A DNA stretch of 64,000 bases from an uncultured Treponema sp. GTDB lineage: Bacteria > Spirochaetota > Spirochaetia > Treponematales > Treponemataceae. Positions 26,418 through 35,074 of the stretch are shown here, piece by piece (position 1 is the stretch's first letter; every line of letters begins with the position of its first letter). The stretch is from contig CASGDA010000004.1 of assembly GCA_949300145.1 (NCBI GenBank), positions 62,001 to 126,000 on the forward strand. Direction: 5' to 3'. Under the pieces are notes generated by a model that did not search any database, was not told the DNA's origin, and worked only from the letters and a program-made list of their open reading frames with translations. A program made the translations under genes and the position numbers.

Positions 26418-26834
26418 TCATTCTCCGATTATTTTTACAAGAACCCTTTTTTTTCTGCACCCGTCGAATTCACCGTAAAATATCTGCTCCCAGGGACCGA
26501 AATGAAGTTTTCCTTCCGTGACGGCGACGACAACTTCCCTTCCCATTATCTGTCTTTTCATATGGGCGTCAGCGTTAATCTCGCCGACATTGTGCCTGTA
26601 AGAGGAAACCGGCTCATGGGGCGCAAGTTTTTCAAGCCAGACATCAAAATCGTGGTGAAGTCCGGATTCATCGTCATTTATGAAAACGCTTGCCGTTATA
26701 TGCATGGCGTTGACAAGACACAATCCTTCCTTTACTCCGGATTCCTGCACAAGATTTTCAATGACAGGCGTTATATTCAAAAATTCACGTTCTTTTTCCG
26801 TGCAAAACCACAATTCACGTGTCAATGTTTTCAT
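26418..26834 (-). CDS. YjbQ/UPF0047 family protein (secondary thiamine-phosphate synthase-like)
   Basis: This 138-residue protein has the UPF0047 signature: '[20 protein letters not shown]' with the metal-binding His, '[13 protein letters not shown]' and '[20 protein letters not shown]', ending with the typical '[13 protein letters not shown]'. Members can replace thiamine-phosphate synthase weakly when overproduced; the natural role is unclear. ATG at 26834 is chosen because CGGAGGT precedes it. Its start overlaps the end of the hydrolase-like gene by 20 bases. Confidence 0.9.
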   Translation of the reverse strand: MKTLTRELWFCTEKEREFLNITPVIENLVQESGVKEGLCLVNAMHITASVFINDDESGLHHDFDVWLEKLAPHEPVSSYRHNVGEINADAHMKRQIMGREVVVAVTEGKLHFGPWEQIFYGEFDGCRKKRVLVKIIGE

Positions 26835-27822
26835 CTGATAAAACCTCCGTTTCTTCGGAATTTTCCCGGGGGACAAAAAAAAGTCTATCACAAATTTTCT
26901 TTTTTTTCTTCAAAAAAAAATTTTTATACAAGGTATATTGGGTTGAAAAAAATTCCCCGGATTTTCCTCCGGATTTGAATGCTGAATTAAAGCACAGGGA
27001 TATACGCGGCGCCGCTTTCTCCGGCCGCTTTTTCCCGGGAATAAATCCGGAAGCCTCACCGGAAAGCTTTTCCACCACACGACAGGGTCTCTGGAAAAAA
27101 ACAGGCCCGCCGGAAAAACAGGAGGCAAAAACAACCCCGCAGAATATCAGCCGCCGCCTTAAAAGACCGGGGAAAACAGCCGCGATTTCTTTTCGCATAA
27201 AATCAGGAACAGAAAAATAAGGGCTGTCAGAAAATATACGCAAAAAACCGGACTTCCCGCACCGTGCTGCGCAAAAAAGGACAGAGGCGGCACCGCAAAA
27301 TCTGCCGTAAAACGAAATTTCCGCCTCCGGATATTTCACCCTGAAAAATTTCTCCCACGCTCTTAACGCCTTTCCTTCTTTTAATCCGAAAGAAAAAGCT
27401 TTTCCGGGGTGAAATTTTTCCACAGGCGCGGGAACAAAAAAAACCATGCCGCCGGAAACCTCCGCCCCGGATTCACTTAATCCGGAAAGGGAAAATCCTT
27501 CCGTCTCCGGATTCCCGTCCGGCGCAATAACCAGTATTCTGGTTTTTATTTTTTCATCAGGAGTGATTCCTTCCGGTAAATAAATATTTCCCGTTAAAAT
27601 TTTCCGGTGGAATTTTATCTTCAATGTCTCTACCCTGAAAGCATCAAAAGGCCGGGGCATTCCGCTTTCCGTAACTTTTTCCGCGCCGGAGGATGGAACA
27701 AGAAGGCTGTATAACTTTTTCACAAGAACGGGATACAGGGAAAACCCGGCTGCAACGGAAAAAATCAAAAATCCCGCTGTAATTAAAGATAAAAAAAATA
27801 CAACACCTGCAGAAAAATCCAT
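26815..27822 (-). CDS. Membrane-anchored alpha/beta-hydrolase-like protein, probably inactive
   Basis: This 335-residue frame has an N-terminal membrane helix (about 5-30), then a region with hydrolase-like order: '[10 protein letters not shown]', '[18 protein letters not shown]' and a nucleophile-elbow position reading GRFCG, with no serine. The last 130 residues match nothing I recognise. They are basic and phenylalanine-rich and pass through T9 and A8 tracts (KKKKK) before overlapping yjbQ. This may be a decaying hydrolase gene with a frameshifted tail, or a pseudoenzyme. No clear ribosome binding site. Confidence 0.5.
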   Translation of the reverse strand: MDFSAGVVFFLSLITAGFLIFSVAAGFSLYPVLVKKLYSLLVPSSGAEKVTESGMPRPFDAFRVETLKIKFHRKILTGNIYLPEGITPDEKIKTRILVIAPDGNPETEGFSLSGLSESGAEVSGGMVFFVPAPVEKFHPGKAFSFGLKEGKALRAWEKFFRVKYPEAEISFYGRFCGAASVLFCAARCGKSGFLRIFSDSPYFSVPDFMRKEIAAVFPGLLRRRLIFCGVVFASCFSGGPVFFQRPCRVVEKLSGEASGFIPGKKRPEKAAPRISLCFNSAFKSGGKSGEFFSTQYTLYKNFFLKKKKKICDRLFFVPRENSEETEVLSDENIDT

Positions 27823-27839
27823 TCTATATCTTTTAAACC

Positions 27840-27868
27840 TTGCTTAAAAAATAATTCATAAGTATATT
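27840..27868 (+). promoter_or_regulatory. Promoter of the zinc metallopeptidase gene (leaderless type)
   Basis: TTGCTT (27840-27845), a 17-base spacer and TATATT (27863-27868) end exactly 6 bases before ATG at 27875. No ribosome binding site can fit. Confidence 0.6.
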
Positions 27869-27874
27869 CAAAAT

Positions 27875-28558
27875 ATGTTCATAGACCAATATTACATTAT
27901 TCTTATTGTTCCCACATTAATTCTTTCCATGATAGCGCAGGCTTCCGTTTCATCGGCTTTCTCCCGGTGGTCGAAAGTAAAAACAGCCCGGGGGATTACC
28001 GGAAAAGACGCGGCAAATCTTTTATTACGGGAGAACAATATTTCCGATGTAACTATTGAACCGGTGGACGGAAAGCTCACGGATCATTACAGCCCCACGG
28101 ATAAAAAACTCCGGCTTTCCCAGCCTGTTTACGGCGAAGACACGATAGCGGCGGTGGGCGTCGCCGCACATGAAACAGGCCATGCTATCCAACATAAAAT
28201 CGGCTATCTCCCGCTATGGCTGCGCAGCGCTCTTGTTCCCGTTGCAAACATCGGCTCTTCTCTGGGCCCGTACATCGTCATTGCAGGATTGATTTTCAGC
28301 ATGGAACCGCTTATAAACGTCGGCATAATTATTTTTTCCGCCGCGGTTATGTTTTACGTGATAACCCTGCCGGTTGAATTCAACGCTTCCAAACGGGCAA
28401 TCGCAATTCTGAGGCAAAACGCCGTGCTTTCCGAGGAAGAGCTTAAAGGCGTAAAAAAAGTTTTAACCGCCGCGGCGATGACTTATGTAGCCTCCGCCCT
28501 GACGGCGGTAGCCTCACTCTTCAGGCTGATTCTTATCTCCCGGAACAGACGGAATTAA
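27875..28558 (+). CDS. Membrane zinc metallopeptidase, YugP family
   Basis: This 227-residue membrane protein of the YugP (peptidase_M79-like) family has an N-terminal helix, a soluble segment with the zinc motif 'HETGHAIQH' (HExxH, about residue 99), then two or three helices ('SALVPVANIGSSLGPYIVIAG') and 'LPVEFNASKRAIAIL' with the family's third-ligand Glu. Function is not established; it probably cleaves membrane-associated substrates. The 3' end overlaps the convergent lipoprotein gene by 45 bases, unusually long. ATG is placed 6 bases after a -10. Confidence 0.88.
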   Translation: MFIDQYYIILIVPTLILSMIAQASVSSAFSRWSKVKTARGITGKDAANLLLRENNISDVTIEPVDGKLTDHYSPTDKKLRLSQPVYGEDTIAAVGVAAHETGHAIQHKIGYLPLWLRSALVPVANIGSSLGPYIVIAGLIFSMEPLINVGIIIFSAAVMFYVITLPVEFNASKRAIAILRQNAVLSEEELKGVKKVLTAAAMTYVASALTAVASLFRLILISRNRRN

Positions 28559-31093
28559 CCTGTTTACATCTTTTTCTTCCTCCAACGGGAAAGTTTCCAG
28601 AAGAATTTTCCCGGAGGCTCTGCCTTTCCGCAGCCTTATATTTGTCCCGTCCCATTCAAACACCATCGAAGTGTTCATAAAATCCTGCAGCATATTATAA
28701 GTTTCGGCATTGTCAATTGCGGTCAATAAAAGAATGTGGGTTTTCACATGGAAGGGAGAGCCGTTCAAAATTTCTTTTAAATTCCCGGAAAGCGGCAGGC
28801 AACATATTTTTTCCAGGGAATTTTCAAGCTCCAGAAGAAAAACAACATCCTCCCCGTTTATATTGAAAGCAAGAAAAAATCCCGGGAAGAAAGCGAGCTC
28901 ATCCGAAAAATACAATTTTGCCTCACAATCAAATACAGAAAGCGTTCCGGATGAAATCTGCGGAATCCCGATTGAAGCGAAATATTCCGGGAACGTATCA
29001 AAAACATGGGCATCCGGGAACACAGGGGCTTCCGTTTTTTCAATTTCCTCAATAAGTTTCGTATAATATTCAATCCTTGTCCGGGACAATTCAATGAAAT
29101 GTGTATAAATCCATTCCCGGAGATCAGCCATCTGCCTGAAATTCTGGTTGTTTATCTGTACAATATCACGTCCAAACATTGTCAGTGTTTTTATTTTCGG
29201 AAAATCTATTTTATCCAGAAATGTAATAGTTGTTAATAAATCAAGAAACGAATAACCCCATCTGAAATGGGAACTGTTACGGTGGAAAAAATTGTATACT
29301 TCTATTTCTTCCTCCAGAAATTCGACAACCTCAGTATTCTTCTGAATCTTCTCCTGAATCAAAGCGACATCATCACGGGAAAACCCGTCTTCCTTCTGAG
29401 GTAAAACCAACTCGCCGCTTTCAAAAATTCCGGTGATGTCCTCTTCATAAAACATCGTGCCTTTGGCGATTTCCGGATTCACCGGCGGCATATTGTCCGA
29501 AGTCAGAAAAAAACTGAAATCGTGTTCTTTTCCTTTTATCATCAACTGAAAGTAATCTGTTGTCGCTTCAAGGTAACAGGAAAATAAACTTTTATTTTTA
29601 TCCCCGAATATTTCCTGAAGCATTCCTGAAAATTTTTCACCGCCGGACTCAAGATCCTCCGGATTAAATTCCGGAGTGACAAAAAACTGCCGGGGAGACC
29701 CGTCAAATCCCGGCGCAATCCGGCGTAAATATGTCCAGACTTCCACAAAATGAAGGTCTATCTCAACAGCACCGGCCCTGTCTCCTTTTCCGGAAGAGAG
29801 GGATAAAACAGCTTTCCCCTCGCTTGCAAGGGAGAAATCACGGACAGAACATTCAAACTCAGGAATCATGATGCCGTCTTTTGAGGCGTAGCCTTCATAG
29901 AAAAAATTCGTCGGCTCGCCGCGGAATTTCCCGGTATCCGGCTCCGGCTCCAGAAAAGCCGCTTCCGGAATATAAAGAGGAGCGAAAGCGAAACGCCATT
30001 CATCATCGTCTATCTGTTTCGTGTAATATCCTGTATACCCGTCTTTTGAAAGGCCTGCTATACGCAGCTCCCGTGCGGAATTCCCCTGCCCGTTCTGTAA
30101 AATTGAAATAAATCTGGAAATCCTGGCCTGTCCAGAAAGAGGAACCGGCGGCTGTTTTTTCCAGGGCTCCGCCGGAAGCGCCCAGGGCGTAAAATTCGAC
30201 CTGTAATCGGAGCCGGAATAAGCCTGCTCTTTCTTTTCGTATGTATACTTGAAAAACATCGGGTCACAGCCCATTGTGTCAAAATCAATAAGCCGGGTGT
30301 ACATTTCCCCGTTTTTATTTATCAGGAAAATCGTGGAGCCGCTTACGCTGATATTCTCCGCAATAAAACTGCCTTTCTCCGGCCCCTGAATTAAATGACT
30401 GAAATCCGCAGGCAACCCGGAATCCGTGAAATGGATGGACTGTCCGTCATCCGACAAAAAATAGAGCGTCTCCAGGCCCATAGTCCCGTAGTGGTGCTGG
30501 TTGCCGTAAATATCCTCATACCAAAGGATATCTCCCCGCCTTACACCCATTCCCCAACCGCGTTTATTGGAAACCAGAATATTCTGTTTGAGAACAGAGG
30601 GCACGGGCCAGCCGAAATTCATTATCCATGTATCCAGTTTTTCTGTCCGTATTTTCCTGAAATAATATCTGTATAAAATACCCTCATTTGAAAAAGCGTA
30701 AAGACAGTCTGCATCCGCGGCAATTTCAACTATTTCTTCAGGATGAATAAAAGTAGTATCGGTTTCGGAAAAGGGAAGCCCGGAGGGAGGCATCAGAACC
30801 CAGTCAGTTTCGCCTGATTTTTTATGGTAAATTTTCCCGTCATGCAGACAGAAATCAAAACCAAACGAAGAAACCTGGACGAGAGTGTTTACATGAATTT
30901 TTTCCGGGAAAGCTCCGTTTATATTTTCCGTTCCGGTCCGCGCAGACAGATTTATTTCGGGATAAACAGCATCCACAACAGTCTGTTGGTAAGTCCGTTT
31001 TGTCTGCATACTTGCACAGCCCGCCAGACATAAAAGCGACAAAACCAACAGACCGTAAAGATTTTTCCGAACCGCTTCCAGATTATAACGCAA
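28514..31093 (-). CDS. Large putative lipoprotein, function unknown
   Basis: This 859-residue protein has a lipoprotein signal (lipobox LAGC, Cys 26). The first 350 residues contain repeated short strands with 'DGKIYH', 'GILYRYYF', 'GEMYTRLIDF' spaced like blades of a beta-propeller. The second half is mixed and acidic, with no family I recognise. Start is TTG at 31093, as no ATG precedes the signal peptide. It is read from the metK side; 16 bases separate it from the metK stop, so it may be co-transcribed. Likely periplasmic or outer-membrane facing. It overlaps the convergent peptidase gene by 45 bases. Confidence 0.75.
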   Translation of the reverse strand: MRYNLEAVRKNLYGLLVLSLLCLAGCASMQTKRTYQQTVVDAVYPEINLSARTGTENINGAFPEKIHVNTLVQVSSFGFDFCLHDGKIYHKKSGETDWVLMPPSGLPFSETDTTFIHPEEIVEIAADADCLYAFSNEGILYRYYFRKIRTEKLDTWIMNFGWPVPSVLKQNILVSNKRGWGMGVRRGDILWYEDIYGNQHHYGTMGLETLYFLSDDGQSIHFTDSGLPADFSHLIQGPEKGSFIAENISVSGSTIFLINKNGEMYTRLIDFDTMGCDPMFFKYTYEKKEQAYSGSDYRSNFTPWALPAEPWKKQPPVPLSGQARISRFISILQNGQGNSARELRIAGLSKDGYTGYYTKQIDDDEWRFAFAPLYIPEAAFLEPEPDTGKFRGEPTNFFYEGYASKDGIMIPEFECSVRDFSLASEGKAVLSLSSGKGDRAGAVEIDLHFVEVWTYLRRIAPGFDGSPRQFFVTPEFNPEDLESGGEKFSGMLQEIFGDKNKSLFSCYLEATTDYFQLMIKGKEHDFSFFLTSDNMPPVNPEIAKGTMFYEEDITGIFESGELVLPQKEDGFSRDDVALIQEKIQKNTEVVEFLEEEIEVYNFFHRNSSHFRWGYSFLDLLTTITFLDKIDFPKIKTLTMFGRDIVQINNQNFRQMADLREWIYTHFIELSRTRIEYYTKLIEEIEKTEAPVFPDAHVFDTFPEYFASIGIPQISSGTLSVFDCEAKLYFSDELAFFPGFFLAFNINGEDVVFLLELENSLEKICCLPLSGNLKEILNGSPFHVKTHILLLTAIDNAETYNMLQDFMNTSMVFEWDGTNIRLRKGRASGKILLETFPLEEEKDVNRLIPSVPGDKNQPEE

Positions 31094-31109
31094 AATTCAC
31101 CCTGCAGAA

Positions 31110-32279
31110 TCAATGAATGGCTTTTTTCAAAGCTTCAACTTTATCCGTTTTTTCCCAAGGCAAATCCGGACATCCGAAATGCCCGTAATTTACACATTTC
31201 CTGTAAATCGGACGGCGCAAATCGAGAGCTTTGATAATTCCGGCCGGGGACAGGTCAAAAACTTCGCAGACAGCCTTTGTAAGGCTTTCTTCAGGCACTT
31301 TGGCGGTACCAAAGGTTTCAGTCATGACAGAAACCGGGAACGGAACACCGATTGCATATGCCACCTCAAGTTCACAGCGGTCCGCCAGTCCGGCGGCAAC
31401 AATATTCTTCGCCACATAGCGGGCCATATAAGCGGCGGATCTGTCCACCTTGCTCGGATCCTTGCCGGAAAAAGCACCGCCGCCGTGACGCCCCATTCCT
31501 CCGTAGGTGTCAACAATTATTTTACGCCCTGTAAGACCGGTGTCCCCGAAAGGACCTCCCGTGACAAACCGCCCTGTAGGGTTTATAAAATATTTGGTGC
31601 CGGAATGAAGAAGCCCTGTTGGTTCAAGGGACGGTTTTATGATTTTTTCGATAATTGTTTCTTTTATCTCATCATAAGTCACATCCGGATTATGCTGATG
31701 GGAAACCACAACCGTATCAATTCCCACCGGTTTATGGCCTTCGTATTCAACAGTAACCTGGCTCTTGGCATCAGGCCGCAGCCATGGAATAAGCCCGCTT
31801 TTACGGAGGTTGGCCGCCTCCTGCAGAATTTTATGGGCATAGGTTATGGGGGCCGGCATAAAATTCTGCGTTTCGTTGCAGGCGAAACCGAACATCATTC
31901 CCTGATCTCCGGCACCCTGCTGTCCTTTAAATTCCGAAAGACCTTCCCCCACAACACCCTGGTTTATATCACCGGATTGTGAGTGCATCATATTAAGAAC
32001 AGCCATGGAATTGCAATCCAAACCGAAATCTATATCCGTATACCCTATGTCTCTGGCTACATCCCGCGCTATTCTTTGGACATTAATGGGAGAGACCAAG
32101 GATGTCTCGCCGCCTATAAGAATCAAACCGGTTGAAGCAAAAACTTCACACGCCACATGACAGTCAGGATCCAAAGCGAGGCATTCGTCAAGGACGGCAT
32201 CCGCGATTTGATCACAGACTTTATCCGGATGTCCCTCACTGACAGATTCCGAAGTAAAAACATGACGAGATATACCCAT
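31110..32279 (-). CDS. metK: S-adenosylmethionine synthetase
   Basis: This 389-residue enzyme has family motifs in order: '[20 protein letters not shown]', '[16 protein letters not shown]', '[21 protein letters not shown]' split around the active site, and '[19 protein letters not shown]' with the P-loop-like phosphate-binding segment. It makes S-adenosylmethionine from methionine and ATP. AAGGGAG precedes ATG at 32279. The large lipoprotein gene follows closely. Full length, no missing residues seen. Confidence 0.97.
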   Translation of the reverse strand: MGISRHVFTSESVSEGHPDKVCDQIADAVLDECLALDPDCHVACEVFASTGLILIGGETSLVSPINVQRIARDVARDIGYTDIDFGLDCNSMAVLNMMHSQSGDINQGVVGEGLSEFKGQQGAGDQGMMFGFACNETQNFMPAPITYAHKILQEAANLRKSGLIPWLRPDAKSQVTVEYEGHKPVGIDTVVVSHQHNPDVTYDEIKETIIEKIIKPSLEPTGLLHSGTKYFINPTGRFVTGGPFGDTGLTGRKIIVDTYGGMGRHGGGAFSGKDPSKVDRSAAYMARYVAKNIVAAGLADRCELEVAYAIGVPFPVSVMTETFGTAKVPEESLTKAVCEVFDLSPAGIIKALDLRRPIYRKCVNYGHFGCPDLPWEKTDKVEALKKAIH

Positions 32280-32392
32280 TTTACACTCCCTTGAAAAATC
32301 TGTTTAAAAGCGTATCATATACCTATCTTTAATAAAATACCAAAATATTGCCGTTTATACTAGAGACAGTTAAACAGGCATTAGGAGGATTT

Positions 32393-32701
32393 ATGGCATT
32401 ACATAAAGCTTATACAAAAACAACGAATAAGTGCAAAGTCACTTTCGAACTTCCGGCACAGGCGACAGAAGGTGTAAAAAAAGTTGCCCTCGTCGGTGAT
32501 TTCAACAACTGGGAAACAAGGGCGACAATGATGAAAAAAAATAAAGACGGCCTTTTCGCAGCGACTGTGACCCTTGAACCCGGACACGAATACCAGTTCA
32601 GGTATTTGATGGACGACTGCCGCTGGGAAAATGACTGGCATGCGGACAAATACGAAAAATCACTTTACGGTGATGTGGACAATTCTGTTGTTATTGTCTG
32701 A
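32393..32701 (+). CDS. Stand-alone glycogen-binding (CBM48/AMPK-type) module protein
   Basis: This 102-residue protein is almost entirely one early-set beta-sandwich of the CBM48/AMPK glycogen-binding type. It reads 'KKVALVGDFNNWETRATMM', 'DGLFAATVTLEPGHEYQFRY' and 'WENDWHADKY', with the tryptophans expected to stack on glucose chains. ATG at 32393 follows AGGAGG; the frame upstream to 32348 is not homologous. No catalytic domain follows, unlike branching enzyme or isoamylase. It could be a glycogen-targeting or sensing subunit, as I have seen in related spirochete annotations. Partner unknown. Confidence 0.85.
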   Translation: MALHKAYTKTTNKCKVTFELPAQATEGVKKVALVGDFNNWETRATMMKKNKDGLFAATVTLEPGHEYQFRYLMDDCRWENDWHADKYEKSLYGDVDNSVVIV

Positions 32702-32779
32702 ATAATTTGAAAACAAAAAGGCGGGGATTTGTGTCAGGACTGAAACAGGTTTCCGCCGGATAGAAATGCTCTCCGAACC

Positions 32780-35074
32780 TCATCTGCTTCCGTCGGGAGA
32801 CTGCAACGCCTTTTTCCTTCGTTTTTCCGCGTAAAGTTTTTCATCACTGGCACGCAGCATTTCTTCAAAAGTAGGCGGAATTCCGTTTTCCCTTGGATCA
32901 AAGTATTCAAATCCCCAACAGGCCGCAAGAATCCATTGCTTTTGCTTTTCCTGATTGAACTTATCTATATGGTTGGAAATACGGCGGAAGATTTCCTGAT
33001 GGGCAGACTTCTGCAAGCCCGTGACAATACCGACAAATTCATCCCCTCCGTACCGGATAAGCAAATCCGTGCTTCGGAAACATTTCTTGAGAATTTCCGC
33101 AAAGGAAAGGATAGCCTGGTCTCCCTCCGCATGGCCGAACGTATCATTTATATATTTCAGCTTATCCATGTCGAGGAAAATCATACAGATAGAGTCTTTT
33201 TTTTCCATGGCGGAATTGAAAATCTCCTTCCCTTTTGTGAGAAGGGCGCGGCGGTTTCCCAGCTGGGTGAATTCATCAACAAAAGAAAGTTTTGACAATT
33301 CGCTGTTTTTAAGCTGCAAAGCCAAAAGCTGGCGTTCCGTATATTCATGCATCATGAGGGACTCAATCATGTGGGAAATAATATGACGGATTTCCGCAAA
33401 ATTCTTAAAATATTTTTCATCCACTGACAGAAGCAGGTATCCGTAATTTACATTACTTTGGGAAATTGAATACACTGCCAGACTTTTCGTTTCGTTTGTA
33501 AGGAATTCCGGATTATTCAAAAAACTGCCGGTTTTTGACGACGCATCGAAAACCGAAAAATCCTTTTCCGGAACAAAAATCATCTTATTTTTCTTGAATC
33601 CCAGTCTGTAATCAACTTCCGGAGAATTTTCTTCCCTATTTAAGAAAATATACATAAACGAAACACCCAAAGAGGGCAGCAGCAATCCTATCTCTTTAAG
33701 CCCGTTCGTCACGGTTTCTTTTTTCGCCATTATTTCATTACAGCACTGGTAAAAATCCAGCAATCCCTTATCGGCCTTTTTTATTTCCAGGGAAACATCC
33801 AGCTGAGTTTTGAATAAAAGTCTGTTCGCGTCTATAAAAGCCGAATTTATAAGCATCTGTTCCTGCGGAATAGGATGTTTTAAGAGTGTGATTATCCACT
33901 GGGTGGAAAACGCATCGATAAAGTCGGAAGAGATGCCTCCCCCTTCTTTAAGCATTGAAACCGTTTTCTTCATGAAAGAACCGATTTCCGAAACATCTGC
34001 CTTTCCCAGACATTCTTCCGCAATAAGATTGAGGGTTTTCTTGAAAGCCGCAACCTGTTTCAACTCCCCGGAGAAAAACCTGTCCTTGTTTTTATTGTTT
34101 CCTGTTATGGTGCTTACAGAAGTTTCATCATCCTCCATTTCCTCCGAAGAAGGAATCTGGGCATTGGTACACCCGCAGGAATTACGGATGATAAAAGCCG
34201 CTTTAAACACCTGTTCGGAGGGAGAGAATTTTGTCTTCCCTGATAAATCAGAAATAATCCTGTTCATCACAAAGGAAACCATTTCCCAAACCGGATAATC
34301 AACCGTGCTTCTGGGCAGATGATCCGAAACCAATTCAATGCTGTCATTAAAGCCGACAAAAGCTACATCATCCGGGACAAAAATCCCCCTGGAGGCGAGA
34401 AGCTCCTGCGCCGCGATACCCACCTCTTCATTCATTGAAATTATAACATCGGGAAAATCTTCTTTTTCACGTACCAGTAAATCCAGCGCCACTGTTTTCC
34501 CGGTCTTTTCCGCCAGCCCTCCACGGAAAATCATCTTAGGCGGAAGGGAAAGTCCGGCGGATTCAAGCTCACGGCTTATTATTGAAAACCGCCTGGAGTT
34601 ACACCCCATACAAAAGTCTGTTCCGCACAGCATGGCAAATTTCTTATATCCATGTTTGTTTATAAGATGCCGCATCATTGTGGTAACAGCTTCGTTTTCA
34701 TCAATAACGGCACAAAAGGCTCCCTCTAAGGGAGAAAATATGGAATAAACCGGAACATCATTCAAACCCGGAAAATTTTCCTTCAGTAAGGACCGGGCTG
34801 CCTCTGACTGAAATTGAAAAGAATGGACAAGATCCGTCAATATAATGAGAGCGTCAAGAGAAGCGTTTTCCGCAAGCCGGAAAACAGAATTTTTGGAATC
34901 TGTTTCGACAGCTTCTTCACCGGAATCCCCGACAAAAAACACCAGAAGAATTCCGTTGTCTTTTGCGGTCTGCATCAAGTCTTTGACAACCCGCCCGAAA
35001 AAAGAACCTGACATACTGCGGAGAAAAACACCTATTTTAAATTCAGGCGTTTTCTGCTCAGTTTTCTGCATCAT
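32780..35074 (-). CDS. Diguanylate cyclase with LacI-type ligand-binding domain
   Basis: This 764-residue cytoplasmic protein has an N-terminal periplasmic-binding-protein-fold domain (about 10-290) of the LacI/GalR sensor type: 'FKIGVFLRSMSGSFFGRVV', 'PDVIISMNEEVGIAAQELL' and 'AFVGFNDSIELVSDHLPR'. It has no DNA-binding helix-turn-helix and no signal peptide. A middle region (GAF-like, about 400-560) leads to a GGDEF domain (GGDEF near residue 673). An inhibitory-site RSTD lies the proper 5 residues upstream, so it should be an active, feedback-controlled cyclase. It would couple a small ligand, plausibly a sugar, to c-di-GMP. It overlaps the aspS 3' end by 17 bases; start may be the second ATG (35071). 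Confidence 0.88.
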   Translation of the reverse strand: MMQKTEQKTPEFKIGVFLRSMSGSFFGRVVKDLMQTAKDNGILLVFFVGDSGEEAVETDSKNSVFRLAENASLDALIILTDLVHSFQFQSEAARSLLKENFPGLNDVPVYSIFSPLEGAFCAVIDENEAVTTMMRHLINKHGYKKFAMLCGTDFCMGCNSRRFSIISRELESAGLSLPPKMIFRGGLAEKTGKTVALDLLVREKEDFPDVIISMNEEVGIAAQELLASRGIFVPDDVAFVGFNDSIELVSDHLPRSTVDYPVWEMVSFVMNRIISDLSGKTKFSPSEQVFKAAFIIRNSCGCTNAQIPSSEEMEDDETSVSTITGNNKNKDRFFSGELKQVAAFKKTLNLIAEECLGKADVSEIGSFMKKTVSMLKEGGGISSDFIDAFSTQWIITLLKHPIPQEQMLINSAFIDANRLLFKTQLDVSLEIKKADKGLLDFYQCCNEIMAKKETVTNGLKEIGLLLPSLGVSFMYIFLNREENSPEVDYRLGFKKNKMIFVPEKDFSVFDASSKTGSFLNNPEFLTNETKSLAVYSISQSNVNYGYLLLSVDEKYFKNFAEIRHIISHMIESLMMHEYTERQLLALQLKNSELSKLSFVDEFTQLGNRRALLTKGKEIFNSAMEKKDSICMIFLDMDKLKYINDTFGHAEGDQAILSFAEILKKCFRSTDLLIRYGGDEFVGIVTGLQKSAHQEIFRRISNHIDKFNQEKQKQWILAACWGFEYFDPRENGIPPTFEEMLRASDEKLYAEKRRKKALQSPDGSR

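Noticed and set aside
32717-32760. Possible terminator after the glycogen-binding gene (GGCGG...CCGCC)
   Set aside because: The arms are only 5 bases with a loop near 30 bases and no T run.
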